Source of the DNA: Balaenoptera acutorostrata
Taxonomy: Eukaryota; Chordata; Mammalia; Artiodactyla; Balaenopteridae
Length of the DNA stretch: 64,000 nt
Direction: 5' to 3'
NCBI RefSeq assembly: GCF_949987535.1
Contig: NC_080079.1
Span: forward strand, 8,932,001-8,996,000
The notes below the pieces were generated by a model. It made no database searches and was not told the DNA's origin. It saw nothing but the letters and a program-made list of their open reading frames with translations. Below are positions 1 to 9,900 of the stretch, in pieces (position 1 is the first letter of the stretch; each line of letters begins with the position of its first letter). Position numbers and translations under genes: made by a program.

Positions 1-1040
1 CAAACAATTCAGAACATTAAGGCAGTAAAATATCTTAATATTTCACAAGTTCTCTCTGAAAACATAAAACAAAAGGCTCATTTCTGGAAGGAGAGACTGT
101 AATAATTACTCTCTGTAAAAATAAATGTGCTTGGCTCCCTATATATTATCCAGGCATCTGTGTATTCACACTCACATGTAGGGAGCCAGATGGTACATGG
201 AAATCTCATAAATATCCATAGAAATTCTGATATTTTCAAGCCAATTGCAACAGACAAGATAACCATTTTGACATATTATTCCAAAGAATTTCTGGGGCTA
301 GACAAAAAATTGATTCCTACTCAGCTTACTTCACAGTCTGATGAGTTTTGCGATCCGGAGGCAATGGTGCAGGGTGAGGTGCTGAACGGTCTCAGGTACC
401 GAGGGCTTTGGAGACGGATGGGAATTATGAATCTGGTGACCAAATACTGCTCTTCAAGCAGTTCAATACCCCTCCCTCTCCCTCCTCGCACCCCCTGTGG
501 GTTCCTGGCCCACCATCTGCTTCTCCTGTGATGCAGTATTGGTTTTGACAGTAACTGAGTAAAGATGCATGCACTGGCCTCCCCCTTTGAACATTTTTCC
601 TTGGAACTGCCCCCTTCTGGTGACTGACCCCCACACCCCACCGGGAGAAGAAAAGTATAGCAGGTAGAGGCTACCAAAATGCTGAGGGTAGTGAGGCCTT
701 GCCTTGGTCGCTTAAGCTCCGGAAAATTCAATTGTTTCATCTGTGAAATGGAAATTAAAACACATTACCAGCCTAAAGGCAAAAGCTCACATGGATTTCT
801 TCATTCCTTCCAGCCCAGAAGCCACACCTGCAATATACACAAGACCTCATTTCAAACCAACTTTTGAGTGGAGAAGCTCTTCAAGCTCAAGGAAGAGAAG
901 AGGAATTTGCATTTGGCCATGAAGACTCAAAAGGTCTTTGCACACATTTCTTAAGGGAAGGACATTTAGGAACCTGGAAAAGCTTATGCCATATAATCGC
1001 AGAATGTGAGGAGGAAGGCATCTCTGAGGCCGGCAAGGCC
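1..1040. other. Unique non-coding DNA, no feature recognised
   Basis: No repeat family, exon-like signal or RNA gene recognised. Short open frames on both strands show no domain and no codon pattern that would set them apart from chance. Confidence 0.5.
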
Positions 1041-1044
1041 AAGG

Positions 1045-1345
1045 ATACCATTTTGCAGATGAGAAAACTGAGGCCAGAGAAATCAAATGAGTCACCTGAA
1101 TCTGGGACTAGCCAAGACAGATGCACCATTAAAGAACAGCTGTTGAGAGATGGAGCTCATAGCCAGATGCTCAGCCAGAGTGCTCTAGCTTCATCCAGTC
1201 CCCGCTGATCAGGTGGGCATTACTAACAGCATTTGACAAGTGAGAAATATTAATGGATTACTTCCCTTAGGCCACAATCCTAGGAAATGGCAGAACTGAG
1301 ACTAGAACTCAAGTTTTCTGGCTTCAGAGACAATGCTTACTCTAC
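1045..1345 (-). repeat. Two MIR-like fragments (old tRNA-derived SINE)
   Basis: Read on the minus strand, about 1050-1110 carries the MIR core (complement of GATGAGAAAACTGAGGCC). About 1270-1345 resembles the MIR section preceding that core. The stretch between is unmatched, so this may be one MIR with an insertion or two pieces. Old and divergent. Confidence 0.5.
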
Positions 1346-1580
1346 TCTGAGTCATCTTATGGAGAGAAAATTGTGCAAAGGAGGGTGTGAAGTGAAGAAT
1401 ATGCAGAGGAAGACACCTCGGTGCATTCAGGTTTTGTTTCCATCACCACAGTCATTTGGGGCTGGTGGGACTCTACCTCTGTATTTCCCCTTCTTAAGAC
1501 TCCCCTATTCCATCCCCGAAGAAAAAAACCCTAACTGACATGAGTTTTAAAATTAAATTAATATAAGTCAGTGTTGTGTT

Positions 1581-1643
1581 AAGAATTTGAAAGGTCTTTA
1601 TACTTAAAGTTAAATAAATTATAGTTAAAGCAAAGCTTAAAAA
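1581..1643 (+). mobile_element. Very short retro-insertion with 17-bp target duplication
   Basis: The 17-mer AAGAATTTGAAAGGTCT stands at 1581-1597 and recurs at 1964-1980, where a later SINE splits it. Between the copies, apart from the SINE, lie only about 45 bases ending in an A run (1639-1647). This is the layout of a severely 5'-truncated, poly(A)-tailed retro-insertion. The TT/AAGA junction suits L1 endonuclease. Source sequence not recognised. Confidence 0.5.
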
Positions 1644-1655
1644 AAAAGAATTTGA

Positions 1656-1957
1656 GGGCTTCCCTGGTGGCGCAGTGGTTGAGAATCTGCCTGCCAATGC
1701 AGGGGACACGGGTTCAAGCCCTGGTCTGGGAAGATCCCACATGCCGCGGAGCAACTGGGCCCGTGAGCCACAACTACTGAGCCTGAGCGTCTGGAGCCTG
1801 TGCTCCGCAACAAGAGAGGCTGCGATAGTGAGAAGCCCGCGCACCGCGATGAAGAGTGGCCCCCACTCGCCGCAACTGGAGAAAGCCCTCACACAGAAAC
1901 GAAGACCCAACACAGCCAAAAATAAACATAATAAATAAATAATAAATAAAAATTTAA
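1656..1957 (+). mobile_element. CHR-2-type SINE, short-body form
   Basis: Starts GGGCTTCCCTGGTGGCGCAG, with a B-box-like stretch near 1711, and ends in an (AAT/AAAT)n tail. Flanked by direct repeats of an A run plus AAGAATTTGA (to 1655 and to 1973). It lies inside the second copy of the older 17-bp duplication, so it is younger than that insertion. The body lacks the internal CACAACTACTGAAGCCC block found in the long-body copies. Confidence 0.9.
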
Positions 1958-1973
1958 AAAAAAAAGAATTTGA

Positions 1974-2310
1974 AAGGTCTGGAAGCACCCTGAGTTTGCC
2001 CAAACCCGCTTTGGAAGTGGTGATAACAGCAGTGAAAGGCAGAGCAACTATTGGGTGAATTGCCATGGAGTCAGCAGCCAGGCCCCCAAATCCAAATTGG
2101 GACCCGAGTTATTGGGGTCTGCCTGCCAGACTCCTGCATGCAGCAAAATGGCAACTCTCTGCTTTGCTATGTTCTCTACTGCCTCTCCATCAGCTGCAGC
2201 CTTCGATGGGCGCCAACTGCATTTCATCCATCGCAAGTCCTCTTTGAGATATTTTCATTGTCTCTAGAAAGGACCTCAAATGCTTTTTAAAATCATGCTA
2301 ACTGCCCAAC
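1974..2310. other. Unique non-coding DNA
   Basis: No repeat or gene recognised between the SINE and the short inverted repeat at 2315. Overlapping short frames on the plus strand encode unrelated peptides and look like chance. Confidence 0.4.
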
Positions 2311-2314
2311 ACTC

Positions 2315-2347
2315 CGTAATGCATAATATTGCATTACGTTGCATTAC
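2315..2347. repeat. Three-copy TGCATTAC inverted/direct repeat
   Basis: CGTAATGCA (2315-2323) and its complement TGCATTACG (2330-2338) form a 9-bp inverted repeat with a 6-base loop. A further direct copy TGCATTAC follows at 2340-2347. The core resembles C/EBP-ATF composite sites; any function is inference. Confidence 0.5.
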
Positions 2348-2486
2348 ATCAAATGTATAACATCACAACCTCTGACGGCATCTGTCCTGCCCTGAATTCT
2401 CAAGCATTCTTGGCCTTTGGGTTCAAAGTCATCTGACCCATGGTAGCCTACGGCTCACGGCATGCCATGCCCAACCACAGAATTCT

Positions 2487-2510
2487 CCCCCTGGCGGCAT
2501 CCAAGATGGC
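2487..2510. promoter_or_regulatory. CTCF-like motif next to a YY1-like motif
   Basis: CCCCCTGGCGGC at 2487-2498 is close to the reverse-oriented CTCF core (usual GTGG is GCGG here). CCAAGATGGC at 2501-2510 fits the YY1 consensus. Both are short and could be chance; binding is not shown. Confidence 0.3.
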
Positions 2511-4080
2511 AGACAGGGCAGCTTCAGAGATGTCTCAGGGACTGGGCTTTCAGAGGGACATCTCAGTTAAGAAAATACGAATAACAACAAACCAACCCAA
2601 GGGCTGTATATAATTGTAGATACCCATTTCACCATAAATAAACAGTAAAATGGAAGAACTAAAATGGTTATGAGATATGTTCCCTTCATGCAGTGTCTGT
2701 GTGCTCCTGGAAATCTTTTTTTCTTTTTTTCTTATTCCGGTAAAGTACAAGATATCTCAATAGCAACATAAACACTGTATTATCTACTAGTTACTATAGC
2801 AACTGCTATTCATGTAATTTGCTCATGCCTAAATTAAAGCTGCCTAGGGTAGCTTTAACTTGCATCTCTCACATATGACTTTTTTGTCGGTGTTTCATAA
2901 GAATTGTGTCTCTCAAATTGTAGGCAGCATGCTGTACCACTCTACCTTACTTGGAGCTGACTTTTGCCATTACCTGACTTTGTTTCCGCTATTACTTTTA
3001 GGTATTCATCAAAGAGAGAACATGCTCTCTTAATGGTATATATATTCCGTGAGAGTGGAGGAGGGGGTATGAAGGAGAAACAAGTTTTCCATCTGAAAAG
3101 AACATAAGCATCTGCCCCGCAGTGAACTTCACTGCTCTTGAACTCGTCAATTCTTTTCTACCTCTTCATTCAACACAATGCGAAAGGCATAACCTGAAAA
3201 AGGGCGTGATGAAAAGAGGTACTGAGATCCACTAAAGGAAAAGGCACAATAGTTAATCATCTCTTCTCTGGCATCCTTCCTACAAAATAAACAAGTTGAG
3301 AAGTTCTTCAATTTTTGTGACTGTAAGCAATGTGGTGGATTAATGTTCCTAAATGCTAACACTGAATAAATGAATTCATTGTTAAGAAAGTTCTGGATGA
3401 GCCAGTAGCCAAGTACCATTAATTCCATTATTTACCCTTGTTTGTGTCTGCTCTGGGATACAGTTGGGAGAGGAACATTGCCATGAAGAAACCTATTAGG
3501 TACACGTACCTTTGTAAAATAATGCATTTCAAACTAAAGATTGACTGTGCTTTTCTTAAAGAACCCAAAATTCTCAGTGGCCCTACCAAGATATGCAATA
3601 AGTTTCTCAGAAATCACGTTGGCACATAGCTGCTAAAAACTCTTCAGTGAACGTTTAAAGAAGATACATCCACCTGGAATTAAACCAGGATGGATTCCTT
3701 AGAAGAGCCATCAGGATCACTGTCTACCATGGTCACCCTCAGGACAGACAGTGAAAGTCTCTAAATGTCCCTTTGCAGGGCTTCAAAGAGCTCTGGATTC
3801 AGGTGCGGGAAACCTGTCTTTAATATTTTCGTTACTGCTCCCGATGCATTTCCAGTGTGGTTAATTCACATGCAGCATTTCACTAAATGGTATCCTCTTT
3901 GCAAATACTGTTTCATATTCTTTCTTTCTTTTTTCCTATCAATCTTTATCTAAATCTGAGCGCATTTTGTGCTGGTTGTTTGCAGCAGTGTGGAAGCTTG
4001 GAAACATGGTCACAAAAGTACCACGTGCCTCTGGTCTGCAGCAAGCCTTTCTATTTGCTGGTTTAATCCTCCAGACTTCA
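2511..4080. other. Repeat-poor unique DNA
   Basis: No SINE, LINE, LTR or DNA transposon recognised. Moderately AT-rich. Part of a repeat-poor stretch running to about 7.1 kb. Confidence 0.45.
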
Positions 4081-6110
4081 GCCATTTCCCATTTGGTCCT
4101 TCATATCATCTCAGGCTAATCCGTCAAGCATTTTAGACAGCCAAGCCAATCTCCAATTGCTGAGGACTTTCCCACAAGCACCATGTCTGTTAATAAGATT
4201 TTCATTTGGAAAGATGCCAGGGCGTCCATGTTTTCTATCGTAAATAAATACTATGATTTAATAGCTTCAGGTTTTGTTTAATGTTAACATCAACTATTTA
4301 AGAAAAAAAAAAAAGGTCCTCAAATGCCTGGCCCGACAGTGAAATGCCCCACTGACAGCTATTTGCAAGGGTAATGTTGTGGAAAACAACATCCATCTTG
4401 GAAACAGTTTCATTAGCCCCATCTAGCTGACCTCTCCACATAATGTTGTCAAATGTGACGGGCATCAGATTATTGGGAATATGGAGATCAATAAATATGC
4501 AACACCGGCGCTTAGAATGCTTCTGGCATCGGAGCCATACAAACGCCATCTAACATGGCTCAGAGTCGCTGTCATCTGTCACACCAGCTAGTAAATAGAC
4601 AAGCTTAAGGGGAAGGCTGTCCGTAATGGTAAAATATATGGGTGAAGATGAATTAGACAGGCAGTGTGTAGTCAGACTTCTGATGCATGAAGGTTCCAAA
4701 TGAAAAACACTAGGCAAACACTCCGGAGCAGCAGCCTGCCTTCTTAGGGGAATCGATGCAAATTCTTGCCGCACGGTCAAAAGCTGCTCCATGGTCCTGC
4801 TTCTGTGTTTTTGATGTCAGCTGCCAAAGGAGTTTTGTCTGCATCTGGGATGCTTGCTAGAAACTTGGAGTCTCCTGAGTGTATTTCTGTACACCACGAG
4901 GGAGCCAGATCAACCATTCCCCCCAAATTCCTGTGTGTGTGAACCGCACAATGTCGTTCTGTGCGATAGCAACCCAAGGCCAAAGAAAGTGCCTGCATTG
5001 TCCAATTACTTTAGCCTCAAACGCCTACAACTTTGGGTCCACAAAAGAACAACCTGGTTGAACTGCTAAAGGAAACTTCCACCCCAGCTGGTGATCATCA
5101 AATTGCCCAGATAATCAGACCTTTGGGAACCACTTCTGTTGACAACGTCTGCATCAAGCCACCCCCTTCTAAGATCCCTACCTGCCGCCTGCCCAGTCGG
5201 CCGCAAGCCGACTGCCACTGCGCAACATTTGTACCTATCACTACCTGAAGATCCCTTGCTCTGTCCTCAGTAGTGTTTTCCAGATTCCTCAGAACAGGCA
5301 TCCCTGTTCATAAACCCTCTTCCCCCTCCAAAAAGTGCTTGAGTCCAGCCACGTCCATCATTAAATTAAAGCAACTTAAAGAAAAGCAAATTCTTGAAAC
5401 AGCAAGCACAGAGGATGTAAGCCACACGTATGCATATATCCAGACACCCAGTGCCGGAACAAACACGTTCCTCAAACCCGAGTAATGTCGATGGCCAATG
5501 ATGACCAGCATGCTTCCACCCCTCTATGTTTTAAGAAATGTCACTCTTCTCTGTGGAAAAGAGAACAAACAAGAAGCATAAAGGTATTTTTGAAGTACAC
5601 TGTTATGAGGTACTTGGCTAGTAATTTGCAGCCTAGGTACACACCATACCTTTTAGCACGGCTATTTATCTCTCAGGGAGAATGCTGCCATACTTATTAC
5701 GATAAAGGCTCTGTTGGACCTCTTCATCAATAGCAAACCTTTAAGCACAGCACATCTCATAAATAGGAGTTCCACTAACACAGACTTCAAAAGGATAGAA
5801 CTTGATAATTCAAAAAGAGCTATATTAAGTGTTCCAGCGGTCCATCCATAAAAGCCATCGTATATTCCAAACGCCAGAGTCCTTCAAGCAACATGACAGT
5901 TCTATTAGAATAATAGCAGGGGAAAGCATAATTAGAAGTAATCATTGGCTGGAAAGGAGCTAGTTGTTTTTGTAGAGCAAAATGCCGCTCTGAGCCCCGT
6001 GGAAAATGCAGCCAGAGCAGCGGCAGCGAGAGCAGATAACCATCGAAAATAACCATGGCGCAAACCCTGCACTATTTATTTCTATTTATTAAGAACTCTT
6101 TGTATACCTT
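4080..6110. promoter_or_regulatory. Candidate conserved non-coding block
   Basis: About 2 kb with no recognisable repeat and mixed complexity, containing CCAATCTCC, TTAATAAGATT, GTAAATAAATA and several ATTA cores. It looks like enhancer-type non-coding DNA near developmental genes. This is pattern recognition only, and no long frame or splice arrangement suggests exons. Confidence 0.35.
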
Positions 6111-7112
6111 AATGTTTTCCTGGTGAAATCATCTTAATTTGAGCCCACATTTTCTTTGGATAAGATTATTATGTTATTGCTACTTACTGGCCACTATTTT
6201 CTATACATTTGTTGGTCAAACAGTTAGGGTGTCTGTCTTTTCCAGCCTGACAGAGATCATTCCGTCAAGCAGGGGCTCCTGGTTGGCTCTATGGAGCCAT
6301 ATTGAATATACACCATATCCCGAAAGATGAAGAACGTTTGGCTAAGCATTAACTTTTTAATCCATAGATTAATGACTCCAGCTATCAAAGGACTGGGCCA
6401 TTTCCCCCTTAGGGGTGGCAAAGGAGGAGGCATCTGGGGGCTATTTCCCTTCGGAAGGGACTGCATCCCACACCAGGAACCCCATGCACCTGGTGCCTTT
6501 TTTTTATCCTCCTCCTTAACTTTAAGATTTAGAATTTCCAAAATGCAGGGAGAATAACACACCCCAGCTGAGCCTTGTCAACAAGCCCAGGAGGGAGTCA
6601 GGGCAGGAGTCATTAGCTCTACTTTGCAGACATGCAAATTGGGGCTCAGGAAGGGAAGGGGCTCCCCGGAGGTCCCACAGTTGACTTTCTCCGCATGCCG
6701 TCGTCCTGCCCCGAGAGAATGCTTGCTTTGCCCCCGGTTCTCCATCTCACTTACCCTGTGGGACGCGCCCATGAAGATAAAAGCCACACACCTGGTGCTG
6801 TTGTGCAGGTGCCAGCCGGGTCTCAGTACGGAAACAGGCCACCCGCTCAGCCTTCAGACAGCAGGGAGACGGGGCAGAGATTCACTCCCAACGTGGAAGG
6901 CAGCCGTGCTCTCTGCATAAAGAGAGATACAATCAAGTCAGATTCACCCGGGTCTTGGCATCATTCACTTACCTAACATTTATTGATCTATAGGCAGGGT
7001 ACCAGGAGTGAAGGGAGGTGGCAGAGAAAGGGAGTAGAGAATGGGAGAAATAGAATGAAATCTAATATTTAGCCCAGATATGAGAAAAATGCACCTCTGA
7101 CGACTCAACCTC
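6110..7112. other. Unique DNA with a small MIR remnant
   Basis: Mostly unrecognised. About 6605-6690 resembles the minus-strand MIR core (TTTGCAGACATGCAAATTGG then GGCTCAGGAAG). The rest up to the SINE target site shows nothing definite. Confidence 0.4.
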
Positions 7113-7127
7113 AAAATAGTAGGTAGA

Positions 7128-7424
7128 GGGCTTCCCTGGTGGCGCAGTGGTTGGGAATCTGCCTGCCAATGCGGGGGACACGGGTTCGAGCCCTGGTCTG
7201 GGAAGATCCCACATGCCGCGGAGCAGCTGGGCCCGTGAGCCACAATTACTGAGCCTGCGCGTCTGGAGCCTGTGCTCTGCAACAAGAGAGGCCGCGATAG
7301 TAAGAGGCCTGCGCACCGCGATGAATAGTGGTCCCCGCTTGCCGCAACTAGAGAAAGCCCTCGCACAGAAACGAAGACCCAACACAGCCAAAAATAAATA
7401 AATAAATAAACTCAAAAAAAAAAA
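7128..7424 (+). mobile_element. CHR-2-type SINE, short-body form, exact TSD
   Basis: Complete element from GGGCTTCCCTGGTGGCGCAG to an AAATAAATAAATAAA tail followed by an A run. The 15-bp duplication AAAATAGTAGGTAGA (7113-7127 and 7425-7439) is exact, pointing to a fairly recent insertion. Confidence 0.93.
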
Positions 7425-7539
7425 AAAATAGTAGGTAGAGTCTACTTGGAGCACCCAGGACAGACAGTGGGCAGCCAGTGAACCAGTGTTTCCAGGAAAC
7501 ACGTGGAACTCCAGCACCTGCACCGACTTTCTAGCCTCC

Positions 7540-7695
7540 TGAATCTGAGCCACTGACTTAACCTCACTGAGCCTCAGTGTCCTCATCTGGAAAATGGGAG
7601 TAACAATACTGCGTGCCTCCAAGCATTGTTGCAAAAGTAGGAGATGATCCGTGTGACGCCCCAGCACAGTGCATGGCACACGGGAAGCGCTGATT
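7540..7695 (+). repeat. MIR (plus strand)
   Basis: Follows the MIR order: CACTGACTTAACCTCACTGA, then CCTCAGTGTCCTCATCTGGA, then AATGGGAG, ending near CAGTGCATGGCACACGGG. Divergent, as expected for an ancient mammalian SINE. Confidence 0.8.
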
Positions 7696-8133
7696 AGGCG
7701 GCCCCCCTTCTGATACTCCATAGGAAGCCAGAGGAGGGAGTGACCCACGGACTCTGATTCTTAGGAAAGACCTCCCGGAGGTGGCAGGCGGCCAGCTGGC
7801 CCTCAAAGGGGAGAGGGCAGTTCTCCACAAAGCAGCACCCCAGGCCTTGTCCTGGTGGTCCAGAAACTCAACTGGCCTCCTGCCAGGGCCTCATTTCTAA
7901 TAAAAACCTGATAGAGACCCTCAGGCTTGTTGATATGTTTGCTTCTCATTTAGACTCCTAGCAACACTGTGTGAGTCGGGACTTTAAAATCGTTTGGATT
8001 CCAACAGCATATCCCTGTCGGTTACAAAGTTGTAATTCACAGCCCGGCTCCTCGCCCACACTCAAAATATTCAAGCTTAAAATTAATTTGGTTTTGAGAT
8101 ACGACACCAGGATATCATCAAAACAAAACAAAA

Positions 8134-8423
8134 GGGCTTCCCTGATGGCGCAGTGGTTGAGAATCTGCCTGCTAATGCAGGAGACACGGGTTCGAGCCCT
8201 GGTCTGGGAGGATCCCACATGCCGCGGAGCGGCTGGGCCCGTGAGCCAAAATTACTGAGCCTGCGCGTCTGGAGCCTGTGCCCCGCAACGGGAGGGGCCG
8301 CGATAGTGAAAGGCCCGCGCACCGCGATGAAGAGCGGTCCCCGCACCGCGATGAAGAGTGGCCCCCACTTGCCGCAACTGGAGAAAGCCCTCGCACGAAC
8401 CGAAGACCCAGCACAGCCAAAAA

Positions 8424-8460
<37 letters not shown>

Positions 8461-8492
8461 AGAGAAGAGGAACATACTTTAAAAAAAAAAAA
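8134..8492 (+). mobile_element. CHR-2-type SINE with internal 24-bp duplication and extra 3' tail
   Basis: Short-body SINE starting at GGGCTTCCCTGATGGC. CACCGCGATGAAGAG occurs twice, 24 bases apart (from 8320 and 8344), so about 24 bp of the body are tandemly duplicated. After the (AAAT)n tail, which ends near 8460, come 20 non-SINE bases (8461-8480) and a second A run. Flanks are AAAC-rich on both sides, so the target duplication is only probable. Confidence 0.85.
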
Positions 8493-9200
8493 CAAAAAAA
8501 AACAAAACAAACAAACAAACAAAAATCCCAGTCCAGTGAATATATTTAGAATTTAGGCTATAAAGGGATTTCAGCTTGACAAGAGCCGGATCTTCCCATC
8601 TTGTGCAATAAAGTTCCAAAAACGCTTAGCAAGACCGTATCATACATCCAACATACACGCCGCAGAGATAAGGCACCAAGAAAGAGGATGGTGATGATGG
8701 TGGTGGTGGTGGTGATGTGATGGTGACATGATGACCACACAAGAGGAGAGAAGGGCAGGCTCAGGGTTGGTTTTGAGAAAGGGATCCGGGTAGGCAAAGA
8801 ACGCTGATCCATCAGTTCACATCAGGGTGAGTCATGAACGTGGGCCTGAGACCTGAGACAATGTGCTTTCCCCGCTTCTTCAGACTGGGGGGTTCAGGCT
8901 AGGCGAGCTGTGGATCTCCAAACCCAGAGATCTGTCAAAAGGATTTACTCTGGAGAAGATCATCGACCCCAACATAACAACTTTAGGCGTATCTTGAGCT
9001 TGGAAAAGGTTCAAACAGTCGTTAATCCAAATAAGCAAGAATCTGTAACAACATTATAAATCCACACACCTCCTGTTTTACCGAACGCCACACGTGTCCC
9101 TGCCACTCGCTCCCTGGAAACTGGCACGGCACGTGTCCTGGCCCTCCCTTCCTTGGCCTCACAGTCAGGTTTGCAGGATGATTTCCGAAATCACCTCTTG
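8493..9200. other. Unique DNA with a short GGT/GAT repeat
   Basis: 8693-8727 is a short ATGGTGGTGG-type microsatellite. Nothing else recognised. Confidence 0.4.
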
Positions 9201-9900
9201 AAGAAAAGCCTCATTACCCAGTGACATGTTGTAATCCCAACCAATGCTTCCAGAAAAGTTTCAATGTCCATTACATTAGCTAACCTTAAAATTGAATACA
9301 AATCCATTTTAATCAATATGTTGTAATAAATAGATATTAAGGCACATGGCACTAATGTACAGGTAGACTAATTAAAGCGCCAGCATTTGCAGCACTCACA
9401 TACCTCAATTTTCTCTACAAAATCCTTATTGAACCACTACCTTAAAAAAAAATAATTGCATTTGCAATTAGAAACACTGAAGTTACATTATCGATTTTCT
9501 GCTAAAAACCTTTTTAGTAAACAAGCACAAACTACATTCATTAAATGTAAGTGCTTGGAGCTATGGTGTGAAATTCAATTCAGCCATTATCATGAATTAC
9601 ACCGATTATTGCTGTAATTATTTTCTCTTGGATACAACCGCATTTCTGTCCCTTGCTAGTTCTGTTGGACATATAACCATGTTCATTTTATAGCTAATAA
9701 TACTCATCTGTAGTCCCAGCAATTACTATCACTTATACAAATCATCAAGTTAAGCTCCGGGTACCTAGTAAGATTCAAAAAAATTAAGTAAAACATCCTT
9801 TTTTTACCCTTTAAATAACTAATAGCATTAGAGAACAAGGAAAATTACAGATGTTAACTGATTTACATTGCAAGCTTTAATCTCCTGTACTTGACTCGTC
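9200..9900. promoter_or_regulatory. Candidate conserved non-coding block with homeodomain/POU-like sites
   Basis: Repeat-free AT-rich DNA with clustered ATTA-type cores: ACTAATTAAAG near 9367, TAATTGCATTTGCAATTA at 9453-9470, CTGTAATTATT near 9612 and AGCAATTACTA near 9718. 9453-9470 is a perfect 8-bp inverted repeat with a 2-base spacer and contains an octamer-like ATTTGCAA. Such clusters occur in developmental enhancers; function here is inference. Confidence 0.4.

Noticed and set aside
864..1208. 114-codon plus-strand frame as an exon
   Set aside because: Part of it overlaps a MIR fragment and it has no recognisable domain or supporting splice sites.
1656..1957. tRNA gene calls at SINE heads
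   Set aside because: A and B boxes are present but there is no cloverleaf with a proper acceptor stem. These are tRNA-derived SINEs.
1494..2066. 190-codon minus-strand open frame
   Set aside because: It is largely the antisense reading of a CHR-2 SINE. The same peptide motif (FCARAFSSCG, LRTRRLS-type) recurs at every SINE copy.
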